Shown here piece by piece: positions 1 through 6,226 of a DNA stretch of 6,959 nt. The number at the start of each line of letters is the position of its first letter. Position 1 is the first letter of the stretch. Source of the stretch: Candidatus Aerophobetes bacterium Ae_b3b (GTDB lineage: Bacteria > Aerophobota > Aerophobia > Aerophobales > AE-B3A); assembly GCA_005223085.1 (NCBI GenBank), contig NJBP01000078.1, positions 1 to 6,959 on the forward strand, read 5' to 3'. Under the pieces are notes generated by a model. That model searched no databases, was not told the DNA's origin, and saw only the letters and a list, made by a program, of their open reading frames with translations. The translations under genes were made by a program, and so were the position numbers.

Positions 1-616
1 CCATTACTCCTTCTCCTTCCCACCAGCCCGTGGCAACATCGCAGGAGCTTACACTATTAACGAAGAGTCCGGAGGCTTTTTGTCCCGAGTGTCCAATGAG
101 ATCTATCTGCACCTGTCCTGGCAAGAGTCTATCCCAGTCTCCTGCCTTAACTGGTATTCTCGCACTAGATTAAGAGGATTCCTCTTTCGATGGTACTTTT
201 TGTTTAGGTGAAGAACCTGTCTTTGGTGTTTGAGGGCTCGGTCAATGGTTCGGGGACTGATTCTTTTAAGCTTGTTGGCTACCTCATTAGGAATGATGAG
301 CTCCTCCAGCTGCCTTAAGCGGTCCACCTCAGTCTTTAACAGGGGAGCAAGTCTTTGCCCACAAGGATAATCAAAGATCTCCCAGACTTTTACCAAAGCT
401 ACCTTGACATAGCCATCGTAGACCACCTCCTTTCCTCCTCTTCTTTTGGGTACTAAGGAGATGGAGGAGTTTAGCTTTCTGATGACATACTTCCTATTCT
501 GTCCGGTATTACCGCAGTACTCGTCCAGGATGGAGGATTTTTCCTTTCGGGACTTCGCCATGAAGTATTTCCCTTGGAGAACCTTGAGGTACTCACTTTC
601 TCGCACTCATATCCAT
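1..616 (-). pseudogene. rve-type DDE transposase, N-terminal part, two frameshifts, truncated by window
   Basis: The main open frame (606 to 103) gives a basic N-terminal region with KYVIRKLN, YDGYVKVALVKVWEIFDYPCGQ and ISPRTIDRALKHQ, typical of DNA-binding and linker segments in transposases with an integrase-core (rve) DDE domain. Near 157-160 the frame breaks. Shifting by one base continues as IPVKAGDWDRLLPGQ, then VQIDLIGHSGQ and CDVATGWWEGEGV up to the window edge; the Asp of QIDLIGH fits the first catalytic Asp. A second break lies near 596: the natural start at 616, by analogy with copy 2 (ATG AAT GTG AGT GCG AGA), runs into TGA after seven codons, so only a GTG at 606 opens the long frame. 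Two single-base shifts argue for a decayed gene, though sequencing error cannot be excluded. The closest family is probably IS481/ISNCY-like; the exact IS family is not assigned. Confidence 0.75.
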
Positions 617-672
617 TTTCTCCTTCTCCCCGGTTACTTGTTATTTAACCTAGGGAGCAGTGTATCATACTT

Positions 673-715
673 CGGTTACATTTCATATGGCAGAACCATT
701 CCCTCTTCGGTTACA
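673..715 (-). repeat. Subterminal TGTAACCG repeats, left end of copy 1
   Basis: The motif TGTAACCG occurs twice on the minus strand (715-708 and 680-673). The equivalent pair in copy 2 is at 4163-4170 and 4199-4206, spaced 36 bp, and single copies lie in the right-end repeats at 4543-4550 and 6561-6568. Repetition at both ends of one element suggests transposase binding sites (inference). Confidence 0.6.
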
Positions 716-869
716 TTATAGAGAGCTCTGAAAAACTGGGCTATTTTTGCGGTCTTTCACCTTGACTTGAGTTTTTTTGAAGTGAAGCACCAGGAAACAA
801 CTCCTTTTTCTCTCTGTCTTTTCTTGAATCCTCCTTTGTCTTCTGAGAATTGACGCTCTTTGACTCATT

Positions 870-2310
870 CTATCCTGAAGGTAGAGCTAAGCTCACCGAA
901 TCTTGCTTTATCTCGAGAAGCTTAACCATTCTCTTTAAGTTCATCACCATGAAGGTCATGAATACCTGGATGGCGACTCTGCATCTACCACGATACCGTG
1001 CTCGTGCCATTCTGTGATGCGTTTTGGCTTCTCCAAACTTCGCTTCTATTCTTCTGCGTTTACTTAAGGCCTTCTTCCTTTCCTTGAGGATCAACCTTGA
1101 TATACAGAAGATGGCTCTCGCTCACATACAACGTTGGCCTATTCTCGCTGCAAGGACATCCTTCTTTTTCATCACAGGCCTTACAGAGACGAGAAGAAAA
1201 GTAGTAGACATAAGCGTCTTCATGGTAGGTCTTTCCAATAGAAGAGTATCCTTTCTGGCAGATGAATTCATCGTCCCTCTCACTGTAGATGAAGTCATCG
1301 AGCTTTTTCTTCTTTCTCTTTTCTGGAATGTAGTGCTTCATTCCTCTTTTCTGTATGTTGGTCCGGTTAGCCAAGGAGTCATACAGAGCATCACATGCTA
1401 CAGCTTCTGCGGCGAGGCCCTTTTTATCTTCCTTTTTGAGAAGGCTTTCTAGGTTACTTTTTTCTCCTTCGTTTTCATCTCCAAGGAGGGTTTCACAGCT
1501 GGTGACGATCTCGGATTCGTCCTTGGCTATGTGTGCTTTGTATCCAGCAAATTTGGTTCCAAATCGAGCCTCGGGATCGACGAAGCTCACCAGTTTTCTC
1601 TTCTTCTCTGGATGAGCTACTTTCTCCAAAAGAGCGGTGAGTTCTTCTACTCGGGAAGAGTACTTTCCCTTGACTTTTCCTATGAGTTCTTTGCACAGAT
1701 TGAATTCTTTGGTGAGATCCTCTTTGCTTGGCTTTTGGGAAGAATTCTCCGGAAGGTATCTCTTTAAAGAGTGATCCAATTTCTTTTTCTCTTGCTCTAG
1801 TTGCCCGAGAATTCTCTTTCTTCCTTCTCTTAGAAGATTGACCGTATTGGGAATCGCTACATCCGCTACGATGTGAGTAGCATCAACGGCTTTGAGTTTT
1901 TCCTGAAGAAGTCCCTTTTCTTTGCACTGTTCGATGAATTTATCGAAAATTCTCTCGAATCTTTCTTCTCCGAGCCTTTTTCGAAAGACAACTAAGGAAG
2001 TATCATCAGGAAGAGGATCCTCGATCTTAATTTTGGCAAAGTAGCGAAAGAGAACATTGAACCTTAGTTGTTTCACTACCTCCACATCAGAAAGGTTATA
2101 GTAGAATTCGAGGAAGAGAATCTTAAACATCGCCTCCGGAGGATAGGAGGGTCTTCCCGCTACTTTAGCGTAAAGATCTTTGGTTTCTTCCTCAATGAAG
2201 GAGAAGTCCACCTTCTCCTTGATCTTGAGAAGTTCATGTTCTTTCGGCAGAAAGTACTTTTCAACATAGGAGTCGAAGAAGCTAGCTTGAGGGTCAGTTT
2301 TTCCTAACAT
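870..2310 (-). pseudogene. IS1182/IS5-like DDE transposase, frameshifted near 1094
   Basis: The first frame (2310 to 1060, 416 aa) contains the N-terminal GRPSYPPEAMFKILFLEF region typical of DUF772/IS5-IS1182 transposases. The first catalytic Asp is D143 (AVDATHIVAD) and the second D307 (VACDALYDS). A cysteine cluster C376-x2-C379-x5-C385-x-C387 precedes the usual C-terminal block. The frame then reads into DPQGKEEGLK and TAA. The true continuation, LKERKKALSKRRRIEAKFGEAK, lies in the +1 frame (1094 to 870) and holds the expected catalytic Glu (RIEAKFG, codon about 1046-1044). Joined, the protein would be about 480 aa, a normal length. Without the shift, the product lacks the third catalytic residue. 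Start choice: ATG at 2310 has AAGGAG nine bases upstream and a strong promoter. No known slippery heptamer is visible at the junction, so an indel is more likely than programmed frameshifting. Confidence 0.85.
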
Positions 2311-2315
2311 CTAGG

Positions 2316-2395
2316 TTCTCTCCTTGTAGAATTTTGACATGAAATTACTTCAAATATACACTAGATGCAGGTTTTTGTCAAATCCAAGGAGAGAA
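2316..2395 (-). repeat. Bipartite inverted repeat spanning promoter and ribosome binding site
   Basis: The outer arms TTCTCTCCTTG (2316-2326) and CAAGGAGAGAA (2385-2395) are perfect 11-bp complements. The inner arms TTTGACA (2333-2339) and TGTCAAA (2376-2382) are perfect 7-bp complements. The transposase ribosome binding site AAGGAG lies in one outer arm. The opposite arm lies upstream of the -35 box. Only RNA initiated outside the element would contain both arms and could fold to occlude the site; RNA from the element's own promoter would not. Confidence 0.65.
2353..2381 (-). promoter_or_regulatory. sigma70-type promoter of the IS1182-like transposase
   Basis: On the minus strand a perfect TTGACA (2381-2376) is followed, after exactly 17 bases, by TATATT (2358-2353). 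The expected transcription start is near 2346, about 35 bases before the ATG at 2310 and upstream of the AAGGAG ribosome binding site. The spacing and both hexamers fit a strong vegetative promoter. Confidence 0.75.
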
Positions 2396-2459
2396 AATTG
2401 AGAAAGAGCAGAGGAAAATTCCATTAATTTGCTAAACTAGCTATGACTTTTTCGTCGTT

Positions 2460-3887
2460 CTATGTCAAGATCCTCTCACTAACATTCATAATACTCTGAT
2501 CTTTCTTTTCAATTTCTTCTAATTCTGCTAGAATATTTAGAGGGGGTAAGACAAGGCTTTCTATCTCGTCTGAGGATTCTTTAATCCTCAAGCTACGAGA
2601 TTGCCATCTTGCCCTCCCTAAATTTTTAGTTCTTTGACTTCTTTTGATAATATTTTTGATAGCTAGCTCTCTATCATAAGGCTCTTTGGTTTTCATCATT
2701 TTCCAGACAATGTCTGAGATTTTTCTGTCTACTCTTTTTAGAGCTTGAGATTTGGAAAGGCCTCGAGATAGACACCTTTGGTAGTAGGCTCTGCTCAGAG
2801 GTTCTCTGACAATAGCAGTAACAGAAATTTGTCTTAGAGTTCTTTTAAGACGACGGTTACATCCTTTTCGGGCTCGATGTTTAGCTCTTCCTCCGGAGCT
2901 TCTCTCTTGAGGAGCAGAACCGTTGTATCTGGCAAACTTATCACGAGTGCTGAATCTGTCTGGATTTAAGGTTTCCCCCAAAAGAACCGAAGCAGTCACT
3001 GTATCTATAGACTTTAGGGAAGTGAGACTTTGATGGGTCTCGGGAAGAAGATCTTTATTTAGTTTTCTTCCTATAACTTTAATACTAGCTTTAACCTGAG
3101 AAATGTTGGCCACGAGTTCTTTTATTATCTCTTTTTTCATTTGCCTTTCTAAGTTCAGCGGCAGATCTTTGATACCTTTGATTGATGAGAGAATAAGTTT
3201 TGCTTTCTCCTGGGCTATCTCTCTGGGATTTCCTCTGCCCAGACGATGAGAACTAGCCTCATACAGAAATCTGGCGAGTTCTTTTGCCTTTGTCTCTTTA
3301 AGAACTTGGGGAATGGAATAGGCGCTAAAAAACTCTAAGGCTATTTTATTCTGCAAACTTGAGAAGAAATTCTTGTAGGCTCCACCCCAGGTTTTAGTGA
3401 GGTAAAAATGAAGTCGATTTACGTTTTGCGTCTTCATTTTGACCAAAATTTCCCTGAATCTTTCTGCTTCTCTGATCGAGGCATAAATCTCGTTATCTTC
3501 CTCTATTTTGGGCAGGCTCTCATAAGAGCGTAGAAGAATTTGAGCAATACACCTGGCGTCTATCTCATCGGATTTGTCGCCACCATAGAAGTCCTTCTGG
3601 CGATTGGTTTTCAAAGGATTCACTTCTCTTATCTCTCTAGGTCGAGAGGTAAGAACGTCTTTAATAGTTTTCCCATAAGCACCTGAGTCTTCAAGACCGT
3701 AGATAACTTTTAAACCGTTCTTTCGAGCTAGCTTCATCACTTTCTCATCAAAGGAGGAAATAGCTTCATAGCTATTTTCAAACTGAGAGTTGAGAAGTTC
3801 TACCTCTGGATAAGCTAAAGCTACTCCCTGGTGAACTCCTTTAGCAGGATCTATTCCTACTGCCATGATATCTGTTGGTATCTTCAT
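2460..3887 (-). CDS. IS110-family transposase/recombinase (DEDD plus serine)
   Basis: This 475-aa protein catalyses RNA-guided excision and insertion of its own element in the known IS110 mechanism. The N-terminal RuvC-like DEDD domain shows D13 (AVGIDPAKG), E66 (YGLEDSGAYG) and D107/D110 (GGDKSDEIDARCIAQ). A coiled, basic middle region (about 130-280) leads into a helix-hairpin-helix-like Transposase_20 domain (LKSIDTVTASVLLGE, 291-305). The serine motif GSAPQERSSGG follows (S331 is the likely nucleophile, S330 the alternative), then the conserved RKGCNRRLKRTLRQIS. The frame is intact with no missing key residue. The ATG at 3887 has a perfect AGGAGG seven bases upstream. The last codons (Leu-Thr, stop) carry the -35 hexamer TTGACA of the circle-junction promoter, so coding and regulatory functions overlap. 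The C-terminal tail after about residue 400 is long and unassigned. Confidence 0.95.
   Translation of the reverse strand: MKIPTDIMAVGIDPAKGVHQGVALAYPEVELLNSQFENSYEAISSFDEKVMKLARKNGLKVIYGLEDSGAYGKTIKDVLTSRPREIREVNPLKTNRQKDFYGGDKSDEIDARCIAQILLRSYESLPKIEEDNEIYASIREAERFREILVKMKTQNVNRLHFYLTKTWGGAYKNFFSSLQNKIALEFFSAYSIPQVLKETKAKELARFLYEASSHRLGRGNPREIAQEKAKLILSSIKGIKDLPLNLERQMKKEIIKELVANISQVKASIKVIGRKLNKDLLPETHQSLTSLKSIDTVTASVLLGETLNPDRFSTRDKFARYNGSAPQERSSGGRAKHRARKGCNRRLKRTLRQISVTAIVREPLSRAYYQRCLSRGLSKSQALKRVDRKISDIVWKMMKTKEPYDRELAIKNIIKRSQRTKNLGRARWQSRSLRIKESSDEIESLVLPPLNILAELEEIEKKDQSIMNVSERILT
2463..2468 (-). promoter_or_regulatory. TTGACA -35 box of the IS110 circle-junction promoter
   Basis: A perfect TTGACA forms the last two sense codons (Leu, Thr) of the recombinase gene and overlaps the right-end sequence. 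It points outward in the inserted element. On circularisation the spacer to TATAAT is eight bases of right end, a two-base core and seven bases of left end, 17 in total. Confidence 0.7.
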
Positions 3888-3915
3888 CGAGCACCTCCTG
3901 AATATGATATTTTTT

Positions 3916-4128
3916 TTCCTTCGAGTCGTTGCCGGGTATAAAGCGTTCGTCGCATCGTTCTATTACCGTTGCTCGAAGGAACTCTGGGATGAGAGGGCAG
4001 ACGAAAAAAAGCCTTATCCTTTGCAGGATGGCACAGAGCTCCGGCCTTATCTCACCCCAAAGCTATTCTATCAAACCAGAGGTGTTAGTGCAAAGATCTG
4101 AATATTGCCGGGGTTATAATATTCTGTC
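3916..4128 (-). ncRNA. Candidate IS110 bridge RNA
   Basis: The leader upstream of the recombinase folds, by eye, into the expected order of elements. The 5' stem-loop has a perfect 7-bp stem GAATATT/AATATTC (4124-4118 with 4106-4100). A target-binding candidate stem CACCTC/GGGGTG (4084-4079 with 4058-4053, one G-U pair) encloses about 20 nt. A small hairpin ATCCT-GCAA-AGGAT (4029-4016) has a GNRA loop. The donor-binding candidate has a perfect 10-bp stem TTCCTTCGAG/CTCGAAGGAA (3981-3972 with 3925-3916) and a 46-nt loop. In that loop, ATAGAACGATG (3963-3953) matches the right end and ATACCCG (3939-3933) is complementary to the left end. The 5' end is estimated from the TATAAT at 4140-4135. The 3' end is not defined and may run toward the ribosome binding site. 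Confidence 0.7.
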
Positions 4129-4134
4129 ATTTAT

Positions 4135-4140
4135 ATTATA
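4135..4140 (-). promoter_or_regulatory. TATAAT -10 box of the IS110 circle-junction promoter
   Basis: A perfect TATAAT lies eight bases inside the left end of the IS110 element. In the inserted form no good -35 hexamer sits 17 bases upstream, because that position falls in flanking DNA. In the excised circle the right end supplies TTGACA at the correct distance. It would drive the bridge RNA and the recombinase. Confidence 0.7.
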
Positions 4141-4261
4141 ACATACCCAGAGGTCTCTAAAATGTAACCGAAGGGTAACCGGCTCTGCCAAATGAAATGT
4201 AACCGAAAACATGATAGACTAGTCCCCAGTCAGATAATAGTTGACCGGGGAGAAGGAGAAA

Positions 4262-4524
4262 ATGAATGTGAGTGCGAGAAACCAGTACCTGAAGGTGCTA
4301 CAGGACAAGTATTTCATGGCAAAGTCCCGAAAAGAGAAATCAGCGATTCTGGAAAGTTGTGCAGTAATACTCATCAGAATCGAAAGTATGTGACGAGGAA
4401 GATAAGATCTTCCATCTGCTTAGTCACGAAAAGAAGAGGAGGAAAGGAGGTAGTCTATGATGGTTATGTGAAAGCTGCTCTGGCTAAGATCTGGGAGATT
4501 TTTGACTATCCCGGGGGGCAATAG
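4262..4524 (+). pseudogene. rve-type DDE transposase, N-terminal fragment, frameshifted and deleted
   Basis: ATG at 4262 follows AAGGAG and opens MNVSARNQYLKVLQDKYF, equivalent to the N-terminus of copy 1, and stops at 4391-4393 after 43 codons. The homologous continuation NTHQNRKYVTRKI and KRRGGKEVVYDGYVKAALAKI is in another frame and ends at TAG 4522-4524. Comparison with copy 1 (GAGTACTGCGGTAAT) shows one base missing around 4354-4365. All catalytic residues are absent because the gene is fused to the element's right end after DYPGGQ. It is non-functional. Confidence 0.8.
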
Positions 4525-4571
4525 CGGGTGAAGCTGGGAAAAGTGTAACCGCGAGCGGGTTAGTTCTGTCG
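4511..4571 (+). repeat. 61-bp direct repeat, copy A (element right end)
   Basis: This matches 6529-6589 at 55 of 61 positions with no gaps. It contains CAATAGCGG, GTGTAACCGC and the imperfect palindrome TAACCGC/GCGGGTTA. Since it forms the end of the deleted copy 2 element, it is read as that family's right end. Confidence 0.85.
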
Positions 4572-4643
4572 TTCCCGCTAAAATGACGAACGACTTGTTT
4601 TTATGATTAGACGGGAGACTCAAAAGGAAAGGAGGAGGTAGAC

Positions 4644-6221
4644 ATGAAGCGTAAGGCTCTCTCATTGGTTCTGTTCATAACGTTATGTTTCGTTGTTTCT
4701 CCATCAATAGCCGAGGATAAATTTGAACCAAATGATTTAAGGAACTTCATTAAAACGGAAATGAAGAACTGGAACGTGCCGGCTGTCGCCGTTCTGATCG
4801 TCAAAAATGACAAAGTCATTTTTTCAGAGGGTTTCGGCTATCGGGACGTGGAAAAGAAACTGAAAGTAACGTCGAACACCGTTTTCCCTATCGGTTCCGT
4901 TAGCAAGTCTTTTACCGCCCTGGCCTTGGGTATGCTGGCGGACGAGAAAAAGCTGGACTTTGACCAGCCGGTTCGCAACTATCTGCCAACGTTTAGGATG
5001 TATGATGATTACCTGACCGAGCATATCACCCCCCGGGATATGCTTTCGCACCGTTCGGGCCTTCCGAGGCACGACCTCGTGTGGTACAATGCAGGACTAA
5101 CCGGTGAAGAGACGACCAAAAGAATCAGATATCTTCAACTGAGTTATGGATTTCGGGAACGTTTTCAATACAACAATTTGATGTACCAGGCATCCGGATG
5201 TCTCGTGAGAAAGCTTACCGGAAGAACGTGGGAAGAATTTGTGAAGAAAAGGATATTCATGCCGCTGGGAATGAAAAGCAGCAATTTTTCGATCGAAGAA
5301 TTACAGAAATATCCGGATTATGCTCTCCCATACTCGATGAACGTCAATAGCGTGAAGAAATTCCCTGAAAAACTTTCAGATATTGACATTAAACGGATTC
5401 CGTTCTTTGAAATGACCGCCAACGGTCCCGCAGGCTCCATCAACTCCAACCTCAAGGACATGGCCAAGTGGGTCCGATTTCACTTGGCCGAAGGCAAGGT
5501 CGACGGCAAGCAGATTATCGCCAGAGAGACACTGCTTCAGATGCATGCTCCCCAGATGGTCATACCATTGGACTCAGCATTTAAATTTCTCATCTCCGAT
5601 GAAACGCCAACGATCAACTATGGCCTGGGCTGGTTCATTCAACCTTACCGCGGTCATTACATGGTTAATCACGGGGGAAATGTACCCGGTTTTTCAGCCT
5701 TGGTCAGTTTCATACCTAAAGAGAAGATTGGCATCGTTGTGCTTACCAATATGACTGGGACCTCTTTGACCTATACAATAACCTTCAATATTTTCGACCG
5801 GCTCCTGGGCCTCAAGCCGATCGACTGGAGTAAAAGGCTGATGATGCGGGAACGTGAAAACTGGGAAAAAAAGAAGGAGGTTCAGGCAGAGGCCGAAAAG
5901 CAACACCGAAAGAACACCCGCCCCAGTCATCCCCTTGTGGACTATGCGGGTCATTACAGGCACCCGGCCTATGGCCAGATCATTATTGGAAAGGAAGGCG
6001 AATGGCTGAACATCAAATTCAGGGACAGAACCGTGCCAATAGAACATTATCATTATGACACCTTCAGGATTTCCGACGAGGATCCCGAGCATCTCCTCGT
6101 CCATTATGAGGTAAAAAAGGTGACTTTCCTGCTCAATAAAAATGGCGACATCGACAGACTTGCACTCCCTCTTCAGGCGGGTGTGGACGACATTGTGTTC
6201 CAGAAAGTGACCAGGAAATAG
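4644..6221 (+). CDS. Exported serine hydrolase, beta-lactamase-like (S12/PF00144) with C-terminal DUF3471
   Basis: A 525-aa protein with a clear signal peptide: KRK, a hydrophobic core to about residue 19, and SPSIA before ED (likely cleavage after A23), so it acts outside the cytoplasmic membrane. The catalytic domain spans about 28-390: S85-V-S-K88 (FPIGSVSKSF) supplies the acyl-enzyme serine and lysine, Y176-N-N178 is the YxN motif, and H343-G-G345 (VNHGGNVPGF) replaces the KTG box, as in many esterase- or peptidase-like members. A charged linker (about 400-425) joins DUF3471 (about 430-522, with DYAGHYRHPAYG, HYHYDTFR and DIVFQKV). The substrate is unknown; D-amino peptides, esters or lactams are possible, and resistance should not be assumed. 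ATG at 4644 has GGAGGAGG six bases upstream. No partner gene is adjacent. It is flanked by direct repeats and mobile-element debris, yet intact, so it is probably under selection. Confidence 0.93.
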   Translation: MKRKALSLVLFITLCFVVSPSIAEDKFEPNDLRNFIKTEMKNWNVPAVAVLIVKNDKVIFSEGFGYRDVEKKLKVTSNTVFPIGSVSKSFTALALGMLADEKKLDFDQPVRNYLPTFRMYDDYLTEHITPRDMLSHRSGLPRHDLVWYNAGLTGEETTKRIRYLQLSYGFRERFQYNNLMYQASGCLVRKLTGRTWEEFVKKRIFMPLGMKSSNFSIEELQKYPDYALPYSMNVNSVKKFPEKLSDIDIKRIPFFEMTANGPAGSINSNLKDMAKWVRFHLAEGKVDGKQIIARETLLQMHAPQMVIPLDSAFKFLISDETPTINYGLGWFIQPYRGHYMVNHGGNVPGFSALVSFIPKEKIGIVVLTNMTGTSLTYTITFNIFDRLLGLKPIDWSKRLMMRERENWEKKKEVQAEAEKQHRKNTRPSHPLVDYAGHYRHPAYGQIIIGKEGEWLNIKFRDRTVPIEHYHYDTFRISDEDPEHLLVHYEVKKVTFLLNKNGDIDRLALPLQAGVDDIVFQKVTRK

Positions 6222-6226
6222 TTTAA

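Larger units (their letters stand above)
1..750 (-). mobile_element. TGTAACCG-end insertion sequence, copy 1 (5' part, cut by window edge)
   Basis: This is the left portion of an insertion sequence read on the minus strand. Its left end carries repeated TGTAACCG motifs (complement at 673-680 and 708-715, 35 bp apart), followed by a Shine-Dalgarno-like AAGGAG and a transposase start near 616. The same layout and sequence recur on the plus strand at 4150-4264, which defines the element by comparison. Similarity between the copies seems to continue outward to about 750 (CTCTGAAAAAC and a GCTA/TTT/GC stretch, matching 2431-2452 in inverted orientation), so I place the outer edge there. It is not certain whether the outermost 20 bp are element or shared flank. 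The right end lies outside the window. Target-site duplications cannot be assigned. Confidence 0.75.
751..2430 (-). mobile_element. IS1182/IS5-like insertion sequence (approximate limits)
   Basis: The element encodes a DDE transposase with a DUF772-like N-terminal domain on the minus strand, with about 120 bp of non-coding sequence on each side. The limits given are only the points where similarity to the flanking TGTAACCG copies stops. I could not find convincing terminal inverted repeats at those points. The best internal candidates (CCTTGACTTGA at 762-772 against CCTTGGATTTGA on the minus strand near 2389-2378) are short and gapped. The non-coding stretch 751-869 holds no gene that I recognise. 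Confidence 0.6.
2453..4149 (-). mobile_element. IS110-family element with leader (bridge-RNA) region, about 1.7 kb
   Basis: The element reads on the minus strand: left-end core TG (4149-4148), leader, recombinase gene 3887-2460, right-end core CG (2454-2453). The limits come from three agreeing observations. Deleting the element while keeping one core restores ...CTTTTTCAGAGGTCTCTA... on the plus strand, colinear with copy 1 (GTTTTTCAGAGCTCTCTA). Closing it into a circle creates TTGACA-17 bp-TATAAT. Stretches of the leader match or complement both ends. The long leader lies upstream of the gene and the right end is only a few bases past the stop, as in the IS110 group rather than the IS1111 group. 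No terminal inverted repeats are present, as expected for the family. The two cores differ by one base (TG against CG). Confidence 0.85.
2431..4571 (+). mobile_element. TGTAACCG-end element, copy 2, internally deleted and split by the IS110 insertion
   Basis: The sequence at 2431-2452 and 4150-4571 belongs together once the IS110 element is removed. It has the left end (CAGAGGTCTCTA, two TGTAACCG motifs at 4163-4170 and 4199-4206), a ribosome binding site, a decayed transposase 5' end, and then at about 4518 an abrupt switch to a right-end sequence with GTGTAACCGC and the imperfect palindrome TAACCGCGAGCGGGTTA. Compared with copy 1, everything after the DYPxGQ codons is missing, so about 420 bp of a much longer element remain. 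This is a MITE-like deletion derivative that could move only with transposase supplied in trans. Confidence 0.7.

Noticed and set aside
1060-1094. Programmed frameshifting in the IS1182-like transposase as the default reading
   Set aside because: No known slippery heptamer is present and this family normally uses one frame; kept only as an alternative.
4114-4141. Perfect 9-bp inverted repeat TTATAATAT/ATATTATAA as a terminator
   Set aside because: It is AT-only and overlaps the TATAAT box, so most of it would not be transcribed from that promoter; no U-tract follows.
4192-4524. 110-aa reading starting inside the left end of copy 2
   Set aside because: The first half translates non-coding left-end sequence; only the second half is homologous to the transposase, after a frameshift.
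4644-6221. Calling the serine hydrolase an antibiotic-resistance beta-lactamase
   Set aside because: SxxK and YxN are shared by the whole S12 superfamily; HGG in place of KTG and the DUF3471 domain point to a general hydrolase of unknown substrate.
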